This document shows positions 53,626-64,000 of a DNA stretch of 64,000 nucleotides, piece after piece. This stretch comes from Flagellimonas profundi. GTDB lineage: Bacteria; Bacteroidota; Bacteroidia; Flavobacteriales; Flavobacteriaceae. The position numbers were made by a program, and so were the translations under genes. The stretch spans positions 175,586 to 239,585 of the forward strand of contig NZ_JAFLNM010000005.1 of the NCBI RefSeq assembly GCF_017313275.1, read 5' to 3'. Below the pieces are notes generated by a model that did not search any database, had not been told where the DNA came from, and saw only the letters and a program-made list of their open reading frames with translations. Numbering within the stretch: the first letter of the stretch is position 1; each line of letters begins with the position of its first letter.

Positions 53626-55011
53626 TTAGAACAAATATCGCATTACCATAAATACAATTGCTCCCGCAATGAAGCCCACAAAGGCCAACCACGATATTTT
53701 CTTAAGATACCAGAAGAAATCAATTTTCTCCATTCCCATTGCTACAACTCCAGCAGCAGAACCAATGATCAGCATACTACCGCCCGTTCCCGCAGAATAG
53801 GCTATAAAATGCCACAATTGGTCATCCAAAGGCTCGGAGAACATCCCCAAACTTGCAGCAACCAACGGAACGTTATCAATAATTGCAGAACCAACACCCA
53901 ATAGTATCACCACCAAATCGGACACTCGTGTTCCTGCCATTTCAGTACCCATTAGTGGCATACCTTGTTTCAATCCTTCGGCAAAATTGAACAGAAGCCC
54001 CAAAGATTCCAGAGCGGCCACTGCCATCAAAATACCTAAGAAGAATAAAATACTGGGCAACTCGATTTTGGTCAAGGCACTATGCACCGGACTGTGATGA
54101 GCATGTGCATCGCTCTCCTGGTCCACGGATGAAATTGAAATCTTTTTATTACTGTAAATTTCAGCAAAAGTTGCCACAACGGCCAAGGACAACATCATAC
54201 CTACATATGGTGGCAAATGTGTCACCGTTTTAAAAACAGGAACAAAAACTATGGCTCCCAATCCAAGATACAACATAATAGGACCATATTTGGACTGCGC
54301 TCCTTCCTCTTCCTCCATATCTATTTCACCTTTAAATGCAGGTAGGAAAGATGCTATGAGGGATGGAATAAACATACAAACCAAAGAAGGCACCAATAAA
54401 TGTTCGATAAGCATTGCTGTAGAAACCTTATCTCCGATCCAAAGCATTGTCGTAGTAACATCACCGATTGGCGACCACGCACCGCCAGCGTTGGCCGCGA
54501 TAATAATAAGACCAGCATACCAAAGTCTTACATCCCTGTCCTTCACAATTTTTTGAAGGATGGAAATAAGTACGATCGTAGCCGTTAGGTTATCGATTAT
54601 CGCAGAAAGTATGAACGCCAAGAAAGAGAAAATCCAAAGAATTTTCTTTTTGCTCCTTGTCTTTACAAAAGACTTTATGGTAGCAAAACCATCAAAATAG
54701 TCTATGATTTCAACAATGGTCATTGCTCCAAGAAGGAAAACCAAAATTTCGGCGGTTTTACCCAAATGGTGCAGCAATGTTTCTTCCATTAGCTCCATCT
54801 TTTCTTCATGCCCAAAGGCTCCAAAGTTTTCGAGCAGTTCATGATTTCCAGAATCGAACCAAGTGGTAAAACTATCGATTCCAAAAGCCATCAACGCCCA
54901 TAAGATGGCCATCATGGCCAAAGCCGGAATAAGTTTATCTATTTTTAAATTATGTTCTAGGGTAATTGCCAAATATCCAATTACAAAAATGACAACTAAA
55001 AGGGTTTCCAT
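53626..55011 (-). CDS. nhaD: NhaD-type sodium:proton antiporter
   Basis: A 461-residue ion transporter with about 12 membrane spans. The LSAIIDNLTATIVLISIL segment (about residues 115-132) and IIIAANAGGAWSPIGDVTTT (about 150-169) are characteristic of the NhaD/ArsB superfamily, and SAIIDNVPLVAASLGMF (about 378-394) is the second repeat's counterpart. A His-containing loop (DAHAHHSPVHS) lies in the middle. It would export sodium, as expected for a marine bacterium. It is a single-gene unit 57 bases upstream of exbB. Confidence 0.92.
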   Translation of the reverse strand: METLLVVIFVIGYLAITLEHNLKIDKLIPALAMMAILWALMAFGIDSFTTWFDSGNHELLENFGAFGHEEKMELMEETLLHHLGKTAEILVFLLGAMTIVEIIDYFDGFATIKSFVKTRSKKKILWIFSFLAFILSAIIDNLTATIVLISILQKIVKDRDVRLWYAGLIIIAANAGGAWSPIGDVTTTMLWIGDKVSTAMLIEHLLVPSLVCMFIPSLIASFLPAFKGEIDMEEEEGAQSKYGPIMLYLGLGAIVFVPVFKTVTHLPPYVGMMLSLAVVATFAEIYSNKKISISSVDQESDAHAHHSPVHSALTKIELPSILFFLGILMAVAALESLGLLFNFAEGLKQGMPLMGTEMAGTRVSDLVVILLGVGSAIIDNVPLVAASLGMFSEPLDDQLWHFIAYSAGTGGSMLIIGSAAGVVAMGMEKIDFFWYLKKISWLAFVGFIAGAIVFMVMRYLF

Positions 55012-55210
55012 GTTAAGCTTGGTTTAATTAAGGAATAATATTTTTGAGTAGTTATCTGAATTGCTAAAGATATTCAAAATGAATATTTCCGCATAATCTT
55101 ATCGGCATAAAAATATGCAAACAATAAAAACTGCTTTTCAAAAAAACAGTTAAAAATTTAATCATTCTCATTTATTTGCACTTATCCATAGAAAATTAAT
55201 ATTGTAAAGC

Positions 55211-55218
55211 TATATTTG
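55211..55218 (+). promoter_or_regulatory. candidate -7 box of the acyl-CoA dehydrogenase gene
   Basis: TATATTTG matches TAnnTTTG 30 bases before the ATG at 55248. A TTTG at 55175-55178 lies further upstream than the usual -33 spacing. Confidence 0.45.
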
Positions 55219-55247
55219 TAGGTAGTTTTTAAATATTATTCAGTTTT

Positions 55248-56390
55248 ATGGATTTCACACTTTCCGAAGAACAGTTAATGATACAACAAGCGGCAAAAGA
55301 TTTTGCCCAAAATGAGCTTTTACCGGGAGTAATTGAGCGCGACGAAACACAAAAGTTTCCAGGGGAACTTGTTCAAAAAATGGCAGACCTTGGGTTTATG
55401 GGCATGATGGTCAACGAAAAATATGGTGGGAGCGGACTTGACACCCTATCCTATGTTTTGGCCATGGAGGAATTATCCAAAATTGATGCTTCGGCCTCGG
55501 TTATGGTATCGGTCAATAACTCTTTGGTTTGCTGGGGATTGGAAACCTACGGGACTGAAGAACAAAAAGAAAAATACCTTACACGCTTGGCTTCGGGTGA
55601 AATTATCGGGGCATTCTGCTTGTCCGAACCAGAAGCAGGAAGCGATGCAACGTCACAAAAGACAACCGCCATTGATAAAGGCGACCATTACCTATTAAAT
55701 GGAACAAAAAACTGGATAACCAACGGAAACCAAGCCGAAGTCTACCTAGTAATTGCACAAACAGACAGAGATAAAGGTCATCGTGGTATAAACGCCCTAA
55801 TTGTTGAGAAAGGTGCGGAAGGATTCGACATAGGACCAAAAGAGAATAAATTGGGGATAAGAGGAAGCGACACCCACTCCTTAATGTTCAACGATGTAAA
55901 AGTTCCAAAAGAAAATCGCATAGGTGAAGATGGTTTCGGATTTAAGTTTGCCATGAAAACCTTGGCTGGCGGAAGAATTGGGATTGCGGCACAAGCGCTG
56001 GGAATAGCAGCAGGAGCCTATGAACTTGCACTGAAATACTCAAAACAGCGAAAAGCATTTGGCACCGAGATTGCCAACCATCAAGCTATCGCTTTTAAAT
56101 TGGCAGACATGCACACCAAAATACAGGCAGCCCGCCATTTGGTATATCAAGCAGCATGCGATAAAGATACAGGAAACGATTACACCCTTTCAGGAGCCAT
56201 GGCCAAACTCTACGCTTCTGAAGTCGCGATGGAAACGGCTGTTGAAGCGGTGCAAATCCATGGGGGTAATGGATACGTTAAGGAATACCATGTCGAACGT
56301 TTGATGCGAGATGCCAAAATCACGCAAATCTATGAAGGCACTTCGGAAATTCAGAAAATTGTTATTTCCAGAAGCATTCTTACAGATTAA
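55248..56390 (+). CDS. acyl-CoA dehydrogenase (short/branched-chain or butyryl type)
   Basis: A 380-residue FAD enzyme that introduces a 2,3-double bond in acyl-CoA. It has an N-terminal helical domain, a middle beta domain with AFCLSEPEAGSDATS (about residues 122-136), and a C-terminal helical domain with the conserved RLMRDAKITQIYEGTSEIQK (about 349-368) containing the catalytic Glu of YEGTSE. The glutamate position in this segment fits short-chain enzymes. It is a single gene between its own promoter and terminator. Chain-length specificity is not certain. Confidence 0.94.
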   Translation: MDFTLSEEQLMIQQAAKDFAQNELLPGVIERDETQKFPGELVQKMADLGFMGMMVNEKYGGSGLDTLSYVLAMEELSKIDASASVMVSVNNSLVCWGLETYGTEEQKEKYLTRLASGEIIGAFCLSEPEAGSDATSQKTTAIDKGDHYLLNGTKNWITNGNQAEVYLVIAQTDRDKGHRGINALIVEKGAEGFDIGPKENKLGIRGSDTHSLMFNDVKVPKENRIGEDGFGFKFAMKTLAGGRIGIAAQALGIAAGAYELALKYSKQRKAFGTEIANHQAIAFKLADMHTKIQAARHLVYQAACDKDTGNDYTLSGAMAKLYASEVAMETAVEAVQIHGGNGYVKEYHVERLMRDAKITQIYEGTSEIQKIVISRSILTD

Positions 56391-56397
56391 ATAATCG

Positions 56398-56430
56398 AGA
56401 CCCCCTCCAAAAAGAGGGGGTCTTTTTTTA
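56398..56430 (+). terminator. terminator of the acyl-CoA dehydrogenase gene
   Basis: AGACCCCCTC (56398-56407) pairs with GAGGGGGTCT (56414-56423), followed by seven T. Confidence 0.88.
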
Positions 56431-56695
56431 AAACATCTTTTATTCCCCAACCCTCCCTTCCTTTTGAGAAGGATTTCTTCACTAAACAACCCACATCTAC
56501 CTAAAATAGGCTTTTCCAGTTAGGGAAGGGCGTAATTTTATTACTCAATTTGAGATAATGACAATTTAACATTCCATATATTCCTAAATTGAATTTTTTT
56601 TAACCTTGCAAACATTACGTTGATTATTTATCTGATAATCAATAAAAACCTTATACTTTATTCATTGATTTTGATATTTTTGAAGAAATACGTTA
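56431..56695. promoter_or_regulatory. upstream region of gltB with an inverted repeat
   Basis: Non-coding. CCCTTCC near 56455 and GGAAGGG near 56524 suggest a decayed intergenic hairpin element. Closer to the gene, TTGATTAT (56620-56627) and ATAATCAA (56635-56642) form a perfect 8-bp inverted repeat with a 7-nt loop, a plausible operator. TATTTTTG at 56675-56682 matches the TAnnTTTG -7 box, giving a start site about 8 bases before the ATG. Confidence 0.45.
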
Positions 56696-59600
56696 ATGAT
56701 GAGATTGGAGAAACAAGGTTTATACCTACCAGAATTTGAGCATGATAACTGTGGTGCAGGTTTCATCTGCAGCCTAAAAGGAATAAAGTCCAACGATATA
56801 ATCCACAAGGCCCTCGAAATCCTTGATAAATTGGAACACAGAGGCGCTGTGAGTGCCGATGGTAAAACTGGAGATGGTGCAGGTATATTAATTGATATAC
56901 CCCACGACTTTTTTGTAGATGCCTGCCCTTTTGATTTGCCCAAAGCAGGTGAATATGCAGTAGGGAACGTTTTTCTACCTCAAAAAGAAAACCAACGGGA
57001 CTTTTGCATCAAAGTATTTGAAGAAAATATAAAAAAACAGGGACTTCAATTATTGGGCTGGAGAGACGTGCCCGTAAACCGCTCCGTTCCCGGACGCATA
57101 GCCGCGGAAACCGAACCCTATGTAATGCAGGTTTTTGTTGGTAAAGGTGAAGCTTTGGATGATTTTCAATTTAACCTTAATCTTTTCATTGCACGAAAAA
57201 TTACAGAGCATACCGTAATAGAAAGTAAATTATCGGAAAGTGAATTCTTCTACCTTCCCAGTCTCTCTACCAAAATCATCATATTTAAAGGTTTATTGGT
57301 CCCCAAAGATATCAGTAAGTATTATGAAGACCTCTTGGACCCCAGAGTGGTTACCCGCTTGGCATTGGTTCACCAAAGATTTTCCACAAACACCTTTCCT
57401 ATGTGGGATCTGGCGCAACCTTTTAGGTATATGTGCCACAACGGCGAGATCAATACATTAAGAGGAAATGTTTCCCGTATGCGATCTAGGGAAGAGCTGA
57501 TGGAGAGCGATTGGTTCGGTGAGGACATCAAAAAAATACTTCCTATAGTACTGCCTGCAAAATCGGATTCCGCGAGTATGGATATGGTAGTTGAGCTATT
57601 GTTGATGACGGGCCGCTCCCTACCTGAGGTGATGATGATGCTTGTTCCTGAAGCTTGGGAGAAAAATCCCGACATGTCCGAAGCTAAACGGGCATTTTAC
57701 GAATACAACTCCTGTTTAATGGAGCCATGGGACGGACCTGCCTCCATTCCATTTACGGACGGCAACTATATTGGAGCGGTCCTGGATAGAAATGGTCTTC
57801 GTCCTTCAAGATACTCCGTGACCAAGCAAGGATATGTAATCATGTCCTCGGAAACCGGTGTGGTTGAACTTGAACCAGAGGATATTGAATTCCACGGGAG
57901 ATTGGAACCGGGAAAAATGTTCTTGGTGAACATGGAGGAAGGAAGAATCGTTAACGATGAGGAAATCAAGGAACATATTGCAAAAAAACATCCCTATAAA
58001 AAATGGTTGAAGGACAATTTGGTGCACCTAAGGGATATTCCCTATAACGATTGCCCCGTTTTCTTTGGGGAATTCCCTTTACAAACCCGAAGAACTGCGT
58101 TCGGCTATACACAAGAAGACATCAATACCATTATTATGCCCATGGCAGAAAATGGCAAGGAACCCATTGGTTCCATGGGGTCGGACACACCTATTGCCGT
58201 ACTCTCCGAACGCCCACAGTTAATCTACAATTACTTTAAACAATTATTTGCCCAAGTAACCAATCCTCCTTTGGATGGTATTCGCGAGGAATTGATTACC
58301 GATATTAGCCTTACACTGGGTAGCGACCACAACATATTTGACTTTTCTGAGCTTCACTGCCGAAAACTGAAAATCCAAAACCCCGTAATTTCCAAGGAGG
58401 ATTTGGACAAAATCAAAAATTACGATGCCAGTCCAGATTATAAGGTTGTATCCATTTCCATGCTCTACGAGATCAACAAAGGGCACAACGGATTGGAAGA
58501 GGCCTTGGACTCCATTCTCAATCAAGCCTCAAAAGCCATTGATGAAGATGCGAACATCATTATTCTATCCGACAGGATGGTGAGTGCCGAAATGGCCCCA
58601 ATTCCAGCTCTTTTGGCTTGTTCCTATGTAAACAGTGGACTGAGAAAATTGGGTAAGCGTTCAAAATTGAGCATCATTATAGAATCGGCAGAACCAAGAG
58701 AGGTGCACCATTTTGCCTTATTGTTTGGTTTTGGGGCGAGTGCCATCAACCCATATTTGGTAAATGAAATCATCGGAGAGCAAATTGAAGAGAACAATAT
58801 TACTGATTACACTTTTGAGGAGGCTGTTAAAAATTACAACAAAGCCATCGGAAAAGGCATCCTAAAAGTGATGAACAAAATTGGGATATCCACCCTTAAC
58901 TCGTATAGGGGCTCCCAATTGTTCGAGTGTATTGGTATCAACACCACCGTAGTGGACAAATATTTCCCCAATACCCCGACCCGTATTCAGGGAATCGGGC
59001 TTTATGAAATAGAAAAAGAAGTAACCAAACGCCACAAAAAGGCGTTCCTAGCACAGGAAATAGCAGCCAATCTCGATATTGAGGTTGGTGGAGAGTATCG
59101 ATGGAGAAGAAATGGCGAGAAGCACATGTTCAATCCATTAAGTGTCGCCATGCTTCAAAAATCGGTACGCAATAACGAGCCGGAAACTTATAAAGAGTAT
59201 TCCAAATTGGTCAATGAGCAATCCAAACACCTAATGACCATCCGCGGACTGTTCGAGTTTTCGAACTATGACCCCATTCCCATTGAAGAAGTTGAACCTT
59301 GGACAGAAATTGTAAAAAGGTTTAAAACCGGGGCCATGTCCTATGGAAGTATCAGCAAGGAAGCCCACGAAAATCTTGCGGTTGCCATGAACCGAATTGG
59401 AGGAAAGAGTAATTCAGGAGAAGGAGGAGAGGATTCGGCTCGTTTCTATAAAAGTCAAACCGGCGATTGGCGAAACAGTGCCATCAAGCAGGTAGCATCT
59501 GGTAGGTTTGGAGTTACATCCAACTACCTGACCAGTGCACAGGAAATACAGATCAAAATGGCCCAAGGAGCTAAACCAGGAGAAGGTGGCCAGCTTCCCG

Positions 59601-61204
59601 GTCCAAAAGTAAATCCTGCTATCGCCAAAACCAGAAACTCAACACCATACGTAGGGTTGATTTCACCACCACCCCACCACGACATTTACTCCATTGAAGA
59701 TTTGTCCCAGTTGATTTATGATTTAAAATCAGCAAACCGGGAAGCTCGTATCAATGTGAAGTTAGTCTCTGAGGTCGGCGTGGGAACAGTTGCTGCTGGT
59801 GTTGCTAAAGCGAAAGCGGACGTTATTTTAATCTCTGGGTTTGATGGAGGTACCGGTGCATCTCCACTGACCTCTTTGAAGCATGCCGGTCTACCTTGGG
59901 AACTTGGAATAGCGGAGGCCCAACAAACTTTGGTCCTGAACGATTTGCGTAACAGGATAACCTTGGAATGTGACGGACAGTTGAAAACCGGACGTGATGT
60001 TGCCATTGCATGTTTATTGGGTGCAGAAGAATTTGGATTTGCCACGGCACCGCTTGTAGCATCAGGTTGTGTGATGATGCGCGTTTGCCATTTGAACACT
60101 TGTCCCGTGGGTATTGCCACACAGAATCCCGAACTGCGGAAAAAGTTTGAAGGAAAACCTGAGCACGTGGTCAACTACATGTATTTTGTGGCCCAAGAAC
60201 TTCGTGAGATCATGGCCAAACTTGGTTTTAGAACTTTAAATGAAATGGTCGGACAAGTTCAAAAACTGGACAGAAAAAAAGCAATTGAACATTACAAAGC
60301 TGCTGGAATCGACTTGACTCCAATACTTTATCAAATTGATGTGCCCGAAGGCACCAAGTTCCACAATACGGAAAAACAATATCATGAGATAGATAAATCC
60401 ATAGAGTTTGAAATCATCGGTAAGGCACACCCTGCTTTGTTCAGGAAAGAAAAGACCATTTTGGACTTCCCTATCCACAACACGGATAGAGCTGTAGGTG
60501 CCATCATCAGTAACGAGATTTCCAAAATTTATGGCGCAGATGGATTACCGGAAAACACACTCAAGTTGAACTTTACAGGTTCTGCCGGACAAAGCTTTGG
60601 AGCCTTTGCCACCAAAGGTCTGACCATGGTCGTCAACGGAAATACCAACGATTACCTTGGAAAAGGACTCTCTGGAGCCAAATTGGTCATTAAAGTGCCT
60701 TTTAAATCCACAATAAAACCAGAAGAGAACATTATTACCGGAAACGTAACATTATACGGAGCAACCTCTGGTGAAGCCTATATCAACGGTAAAGCAGGAG
60801 AACGTTTCTGCGTAAGAAACTCTGGTGCCAAAGCCGTGGTGGAAGGCATAGGGGATCACGGATGCGAATACATGACCGGTGGGGTTGCCGTTATCTTAGG
60901 TTCCGTTGGAAGAAATTTCGGTGCCGGTATGAGCGGTGGAATCGCCTACGTATATGACAAGGACAACACATTCAGGCAAAACTGCAATGGAGATCATTTG
61001 AACCTTCTTCCTGTTGATGAGGACAACGATATCCAACAATTGAAAGATTTGATTGAAAACCATTACAATGCAACATTAAGTCCATTGGCACAAAGTATTC
61101 TTGAAAATTGGGAAAAATGTCTTCCTAAATTCATTAAAGTATTCCCTGAAGAATACCGTCAAGCACTTATCAGATTGGAACAAGAAAAAATGCAAACCTT
61201 ATAA
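56696..61204 (+). CDS. gltB: glutamate synthase large subunit
   Basis: The alpha chain of NADPH-dependent glutamate synthase (GOGAT), 1502 residues. It has an N-terminal class II glutaminase domain whose nucleophile Cys19 (DNCGAGF) is exposed after propeptide removal, a central domain, an FMN-binding synthase barrel, a 3Fe-4S cluster motif (Cys1125, Cys1131, Cys1136 in [12 protein letters not shown]) and a C-terminal beta-helix rich in GG/NG repeats. It channels ammonia from glutamine onto 2-oxoglutarate. Two adjacent ATG codons (56696 and 56699) can serve as start. gltD follows after 8 bases. Confidence 0.97.
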   Translation: MMRLEKQGLYLPEFEHDNCGAGFICSLKGIKSNDIIHKALEILDKLEHRGAVSADGKTGDGAGILIDIPHDFFVDACPFDLPKAGEYAVGNVFLPQKENQRDFCIKVFEENIKKQGLQLLGWRDVPVNRSVPGRIAAETEPYVMQVFVGKGEALDDFQFNLNLFIARKITEHTVIESKLSESEFFYLPSLSTKIIIFKGLLVPKDISKYYEDLLDPRVVTRLALVHQRFSTNTFPMWDLAQPFRYMCHNGEINTLRGNVSRMRSREELMESDWFGEDIKKILPIVLPAKSDSASMDMVVELLLMTGRSLPEVMMMLVPEAWEKNPDMSEAKRAFYEYNSCLMEPWDGPASIPFTDGNYIGAVLDRNGLRPSRYSVTKQGYVIMSSETGVVELEPEDIEFHGRLEPGKMFLVNMEEGRIVNDEEIKEHIAKKHPYKKWLKDNLVHLRDIPYNDCPVFFGEFPLQTRRTAFGYTQEDINTIIMPMAENGKEPIGSMGSDTPIAVLSERPQLIYNYFKQLFAQVTNPPLDGIREELITDISLTLGSDHNIFDFSELHCRKLKIQNPVISKEDLDKIKNYDASPDYKVVSISMLYEINKGHNGLEEALDSILNQASKAIDEDANIIILSDRMVSAEMAPIPALLACSYVNSGLRKLGKRSKLSIIIESAEPREVHHFALLFGFGASAINPYLVNEIIGEQIEENNITDYTFEEAVKNYNKAIGKGILKVMNKIGISTLNSYRGSQLFECIGINTTVVDKYFPNTPTRIQGIGLYEIEKEVTKRHKKAFLAQEIAANLDIEVGGEYRWRRNGEKHMFNPLSVAMLQKSVRNNEPETYKEYSKLVNEQSKHLMTIRGLFEFSNYDPIPIEEVEPWTEIVKRFKTGAMSYGSISKEAHENLAVAMNRIGGKSNSGEGGEDSARFYKSQTGDWRNSAIKQVASGRFGVTSNYLTSAQEIQIKMAQGAKPGEGGQLPGPKVNPAIAKTRNSTPYVGLISPPPHHDIYSIEDLSQLIYDLKSANREARINVKLVSEVGVGTVAAGVAKAKADVILISGFDGGTGASPLTSLKHAGLPWELGIAEAQQTLVLNDLRNRITLECDGQLKTGRDVAIACLLGAEEFGFATAPLVASGCVMMRVCHLNTCPVGIATQNPELRKKFEGKPEHVVNYMYFVAQELREIMAKLGFRTLNEMVGQVQKLDRKKAIEHYKAAGIDLTPILYQIDVPEGTKFHNTEKQYHEIDKSIEFEIIGKAHPALFRKEKTILDFPIHNTDRAVGAIISNEISKIYGADGLPENTLKLNFTGSAGQSFGAFATKGLTMVVNGNTNDYLGKGLSGAKLVIKVPFKSTIKPEENIITGNVTLYGATSGEAYINGKAGERFCVRNSGAKAVVEGIGDHGCEYMTGGVAVILGSVGRNFGAGMSGGIAYVYDKDNTFRQNCNGDHLNLLPVDEDNDIQQLKDLIENHYNATLSPLAQSILENWEKCLPKFIKVFPEEYRQALIRLEQEKMQTL

Positions 61205-61212
61205 TTTGAGAC

Positions 61213-62679
61213 ATGGGAAAGATTACAGGATTTTTGGAATTTGACAGGAAGGATGAAGCATACGCCCCTGTCAAAGAACGTATCAAAAACTATAAGGAAT
61301 TTACAAAGCCTTTAAAGGAAAGTGAATTAAAGAACCAAGGTGCACGTTGCATGGATTGTGGGATTCCATTTTGCCACAGTGGGTGTCCACTGGGTAATTT
61401 GATTCCAGATTTTAACGATGCTGTGTATAAAGGAAAATGGGAAAAAGCGGCCGAAATTCTACATTCAACCAATAATTTCCCGGAATTCACGGGAAGATTA
61501 TGCCCTGCACCTTGCGAAGAAGCCTGTGTATTGGGAATAAACGAACCTCCGGTTTCCATCGAAAACATCGAAAAGAATATTGTGGAGACCGCCTTTAAGA
61601 ATGGATGGGTAAAACCGGAACCTCCAATGAACAGAACTGATAAAAAGGTGGCAGTGATAGGTTCTGGGCCAGCAGGTCTAGCTGCAGCGCAACAATTGAA
61701 TCGTGCAGGTCATACGGTTACAGTCTTCGAAAGAGATGAAAAACCCGGTGGCCTTCTTAGATATGGTATTCCAGATTTTAAAATGGAAAAAAATGTTATC
61801 GATAGGCGATTGGAAATTATGGAGCAAGAAGGCATTGAGTTTAAAACCGGTATCCATGTTGGAGTGGACGTTACGGCAAAAGAACTTCAGAATGAGTTTG
61901 ACTCCATTGTACTATGTGGTGGAGCTACGGTTAGACGAAGCCTTCCCGTTCAGGGAATAGATGCCAAGGGCGTAGTTCAAGCAATGGACTTCTTGCCACA
62001 GAACAACCGTAAAGTAGATGGCCTTCCTTTTAAAGGTGAAGACATTTCTGCCAAAGGCAAAAAAGTAATTGTAATCGGTGGTGGCGATACCGGTTCCGAC
62101 TGTATAGGTACTTCCATACGACAAGGAGCCACATCCGTAACCAATTTTGAAATTATGCCAAAGGGCACGCCGGAACGCCCTGAAGGACAACCTTGGCCTT
62201 TTTGGCCCATGCGTTTACGCACCAGTTCTTCACACAAGGAAGGAGCCGAACGTGTATTCAGCATTTCAACCAAAAGATTCAATACAGATAAAGACGGAAA
62301 TTTAACAGGCTTGGTAACGGTAGAAGTTGAATGGATCAAGCAACCCGGCCAAAGACCCATGCTGAAAGAAGTAGAGGGCACAGAGAAAGAATGGGAATGT
62401 GATTTGGTTCTATTGGCACTGGGATTTACAGGGTCGGAGACTACGGTTGCCGATCAACTAAATCTTGAAATGGATTCAAGAACCAACATTAGAGCTTCGG
62501 TAGCAGATTATAAAACAAATGTACCCGGAGTTTTTGCAGCCGGTGATCAAAGAAGAGGTCAATCGCTTATTGTTTGGGCTATTTCAGAAGGAAGACAAGC
62601 TGCCCACTATGTAGATAAATATTTAATGGGAGAATCCTATTTACCCTTAAAAGGCGAAGGGGATTTACCAAGAATATAA
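61213..62679 (+). CDS. gltD: glutamate synthase small subunit
   Basis: The beta chain of glutamate synthase, 488 residues. It oxidises NADPH and passes electrons through FAD to GltB. N-terminal cysteines for two 4Fe-4S clusters are Cys46, Cys49, Cys54, Cys58 and Cys97, Cys101, Cys105 (in GRLCPAPCEEACVLG). The FAD-binding IGSGPAGLAAAQQL (about residues 149-162) and NAD(P)-binding VIGGGDTGSD (about 285-294) motifs are intact. Co-transcribed with gltB and closed by a terminator. Confidence 0.97.
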   Translation: MGKITGFLEFDRKDEAYAPVKERIKNYKEFTKPLKESELKNQGARCMDCGIPFCHSGCPLGNLIPDFNDAVYKGKWEKAAEILHSTNNFPEFTGRLCPAPCEEACVLGINEPPVSIENIEKNIVETAFKNGWVKPEPPMNRTDKKVAVIGSGPAGLAAAQQLNRAGHTVTVFERDEKPGGLLRYGIPDFKMEKNVIDRRLEIMEQEGIEFKTGIHVGVDVTAKELQNEFDSIVLCGGATVRRSLPVQGIDAKGVVQAMDFLPQNNRKVDGLPFKGEDISAKGKKVIVIGGGDTGSDCIGTSIRQGATSVTNFEIMPKGTPERPEGQPWPFWPMRLRTSSSHKEGAERVFSISTKRFNTDKDGNLTGLVTVEVEWIKQPGQRPMLKEVEGTEKEWECDLVLLALGFTGSETTVADQLNLEMDSRTNIRASVADYKTNVPGVFAAGDQRRGQSLIVWAISEGRQAAHYVDKYLMGESYLPLKGEGDLPRI

Positions 62680-62710
62680 AGATACACGTGAATCTTAACT
62701 AAACTCACGA

Positions 62711-62745
62711 GCTCCTCAAAGTGTTGCACTGCGAGGAGCATTTTT
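62711..62745 (+). terminator. terminator of gltBD
   Basis: GCTCCTC (62711-62717) pairs with GAGGAGC (62733-62739), with an inner AGTG/CACT stem, followed by ATTTTTATTT. Confidence 0.75.
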
Positions 62746-62917
62746 ATTTACAGCTACACCAGGGCCATACAAATACAAAGGTAAACGGACCATCCACACA
62801 CTCCTAAACCTTTGATTAATTTATAGTTTGTATATTAACAGGAGCCTCTTACCCTACGAAACCTTTCTACTTTGCTATGTATTAAAAGAGAATAACTAAC
62901 CTCTTAATACATTACTT

Positions 62918-63859
62918 ATGAAAAGTTTATTTGCAATTTGTTTAGTACTAATTACGCTTGTCGCGTGCAAAAGCAAAGAAAAAGAAACAAAGGAAGAAAC
63001 CACAACTCCACAAAAATCTTCATTGGAGCTTGGCAAGGTGAATGTAAGCACAAAAAGTATGGAATTTTTTGTTGCGGACACCCTTTATTCAGGTTGGAAC
63101 ACCTTTATCTACGAAAATCAATCGCAAGAAGTTCATTTTGTTATGATGGACCTTTATCCAGAAGGAATCACCATAGAAAATACCAAAGCCGAACTACTTC
63201 CCCCTTTTGATGATGGCATGAGACTGATCATGGAAAATAAAATGGATAGCGCAATGGCCGCTTTTGGTAAAATCCCAGAGTGGTTCCAACAAGTAAAATT
63301 CTTGGGAGGAACAGGCCTAGTATCCCCTAAACATACAGTAAAGAGCACCGTTTATTTGGAACCTGGACGTTATATGATGGAATGTTATGTAAAAATGTTC
63401 AATGGAGAATGGCACACTTCGCATGGCATGCTAAAAGAAATAATAGTATCCAATAAAGCTACTGAGCTTACCCCCCCTACACCTACGGCAAACATAGATA
63501 TTTCAAGTACCGGCGGCCTTATACTAAAGGACAGCCTTTCTTCTGGCAACCAAATATTCCAGACCAATTTCATAGACCAAAAAGTTTACGAAAATTTTGT
63601 TGGACATGATGTAAACCTGGTACGGTATGACAATACGGCTTCCTTAGACTCTTTGGTTCAATGGATGAATTGGATGGACCCAAGAGGACTACGTACACCT
63701 GCACCCGAGGGTTTTACATTTTTGGGTGGTATGAACAACTTACCAGCAGAGAGCAAAGGTTTTTTTGAAGCGGATTTAACTCCAGGAAAATATGTTCTTA
63801 TTTCGGAAGTTCCTGCTGCTGATGAAAAGAAACTTCTTTACAAGTTTTCGATCGACTAA
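62918..63859 (+). CDS. lipoprotein with two cupredoxin-like domains
   Basis: A 313-residue lipoprotein (TLVAC, Cys17). Two similar halves are visible. The first (about residues 38-180) ends with YLEPGRYMMECYVK and then WHTSHGMLKEI, a Cys/His/Met spacing like a copper site. The second (about 190-313) ends with DLTPGKYVLISEVPA but lacks the Cys, His and Met. The -GG...L-PG-Y-L- pattern recalls cupredoxin-like proteins of unknown role. Copper binding by the first half is inference. The gene stands alone before the rRNA terminator. Confidence 0.72.
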   Translation: MKSLFAICLVLITLVACKSKEKETKEETTTPQKSSLELGKVNVSTKSMEFFVADTLYSGWNTFIYENQSQEVHFVMMDLYPEGITIENTKAELLPPFDDGMRLIMENKMDSAMAAFGKIPEWFQQVKFLGGTGLVSPKHTVKSTVYLEPGRYMMECYVKMFNGEWHTSHGMLKEIIVSNKATELTPPTPTANIDISSTGGLILKDSLSSGNQIFQTNFIDQKVYENFVGHDVNLVRYDNTASLDSLVQWMNWMDPRGLRTPAPEGFTFLGGMNNLPAESKGFFEADLTPGKYVLISEVPAADEKKLLYKFSID

Positions 63860-63891
63860 ACAGATATAGATATATACCATATAAAAACAAA

Positions 63892-63920
63892 AAAGCCCGA
63901 TACGCAATGTATCGGGCTTT
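63892..63920 (-). terminator. terminator of the rRNA operon
   Basis: AAAGCCCGATAC (63892-63903) pairs perfectly with GTATCGGGCTTT (63909-63920) around GCAAT. On the minus strand the stem is followed by a T-rich run, so it ends the 5S transcript. It may also slow transcription of the lipoprotein gene from the other side. Confidence 0.82.
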
Positions 63921-63924
63921 GAGG

Positions 63925-64000
63925 AAGGCGGCGACCTACTCTCCCACCTGGTGTGGCAGTACCATCGGCGCAAACGGGCTTAACTTCCCTGTTCGGAATG
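63925..64000 (-). rRNA. rrf: 5S rRNA, 3' part (gene continues beyond the window)
   Basis: The minus strand carries typical 5S sequence: the 3' arm GGTGGGAGAGTAGGTCGCCG and, further in, the CATTCCGAACAGGGAAGTTA core with the GCGCCGATGG loop E region. About 76 of some 110 bases are present. The 23S and 16S genes should lie to the right of this window. Confidence 0.93.

Noticed and set aside
56431..56530. A repeat family or insertion sequence downstream of the acyl-CoA dehydrogenase
   Set aside because: Only short complementary purine/pyrimidine tracts are seen. No second copy in the window supports a defined repeat element.

Overview
The window reads as a chromosomal segment of a member of the Bacteroidota, most likely a marine Flavobacteriaceae (a Muricauda/Flagellimonas-like genus would fit, but that is an inference from gene content). 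The support is type IX secretion and gliding genes (gldJ, porV), a SusC/SusD polysaccharide utilisation locus, PafA alkaline phosphatase, a Bacteroidota-type tyrosine recombinase, several TAnnTTTG promoter boxes and a lack of Shine-Dalgarno sequences. Genes are tightly packed and mostly housekeeping.

Layout. 1-7.2 kb: a small EF-hand membrane protein with an M3 peptidase, an ECF sigma factor with a tiny zinc-finger anti-sigma partner, a UbiA-like membrane protein, and glycine decarboxylase gcvP. 7.4-13.1 kb: a ketoacyl synthase III/methyltransferase/glycosyltransferase set, pafA, and an MlaE/MlaF lipid-transport ABC pair. 13.2-22.6 kb (minus strand): DUF389 protein, manC, SprT-like protease, SDR, M28 peptidase, pdhC-pdhA, cdd, porV. 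23.0-26.0 kb: gldJ and murF.

The first accessory region (26.1-39.3 kb) is a beta-mannan/glucomannan utilisation locus: CE2-type acetylesterase, GH130 mannosylglucose phosphorylase, SSS-family sugar symporter, AraC regulator, SusC, SusD, surface glycan-binding lipoprotein and a GH5 endoglucanase. It lies between two tRNA-Val(GAC) copies that share a perfect 75-bp direct repeat. The copy next to murF has a 5-nt duplication in its T loop and other 3' damage. Just downstream of GH130, translationally coupled to it, is a 5' relic of a cellobiose/mannobiose 2-epimerase gene, cut off where it meets the esterase gene.

39.4-40.7 kb returns to core genes (a queD-like gene and a UPF0173 hydrolase). The second accessory region (40776-50269, about 9.5 kb) is an integrative element in the 3' end of tRNA-Val(TAC). 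It has a 23-bp direct repeat at both ends, a tyrosine recombinase beside the intact tRNA, a BfmA/BtgA-type mobilisation protein, a hairpin-rich candidate oriT, and as cargo a CusCBA/CzcCBA-type heavy-metal efflux system with two extra His-rich proteins.

50.4-64.0 kb is core again: folC-tonB-exbD-exbB, nhaD, an acyl-CoA dehydrogenase, glutamate synthase gltBD, a cupredoxin-like lipoprotein, and the 3' part of a 5S rRNA gene on the minus strand that ends an rRNA operon lying beyond the window. No CRISPR array or insertion sequence was seen.
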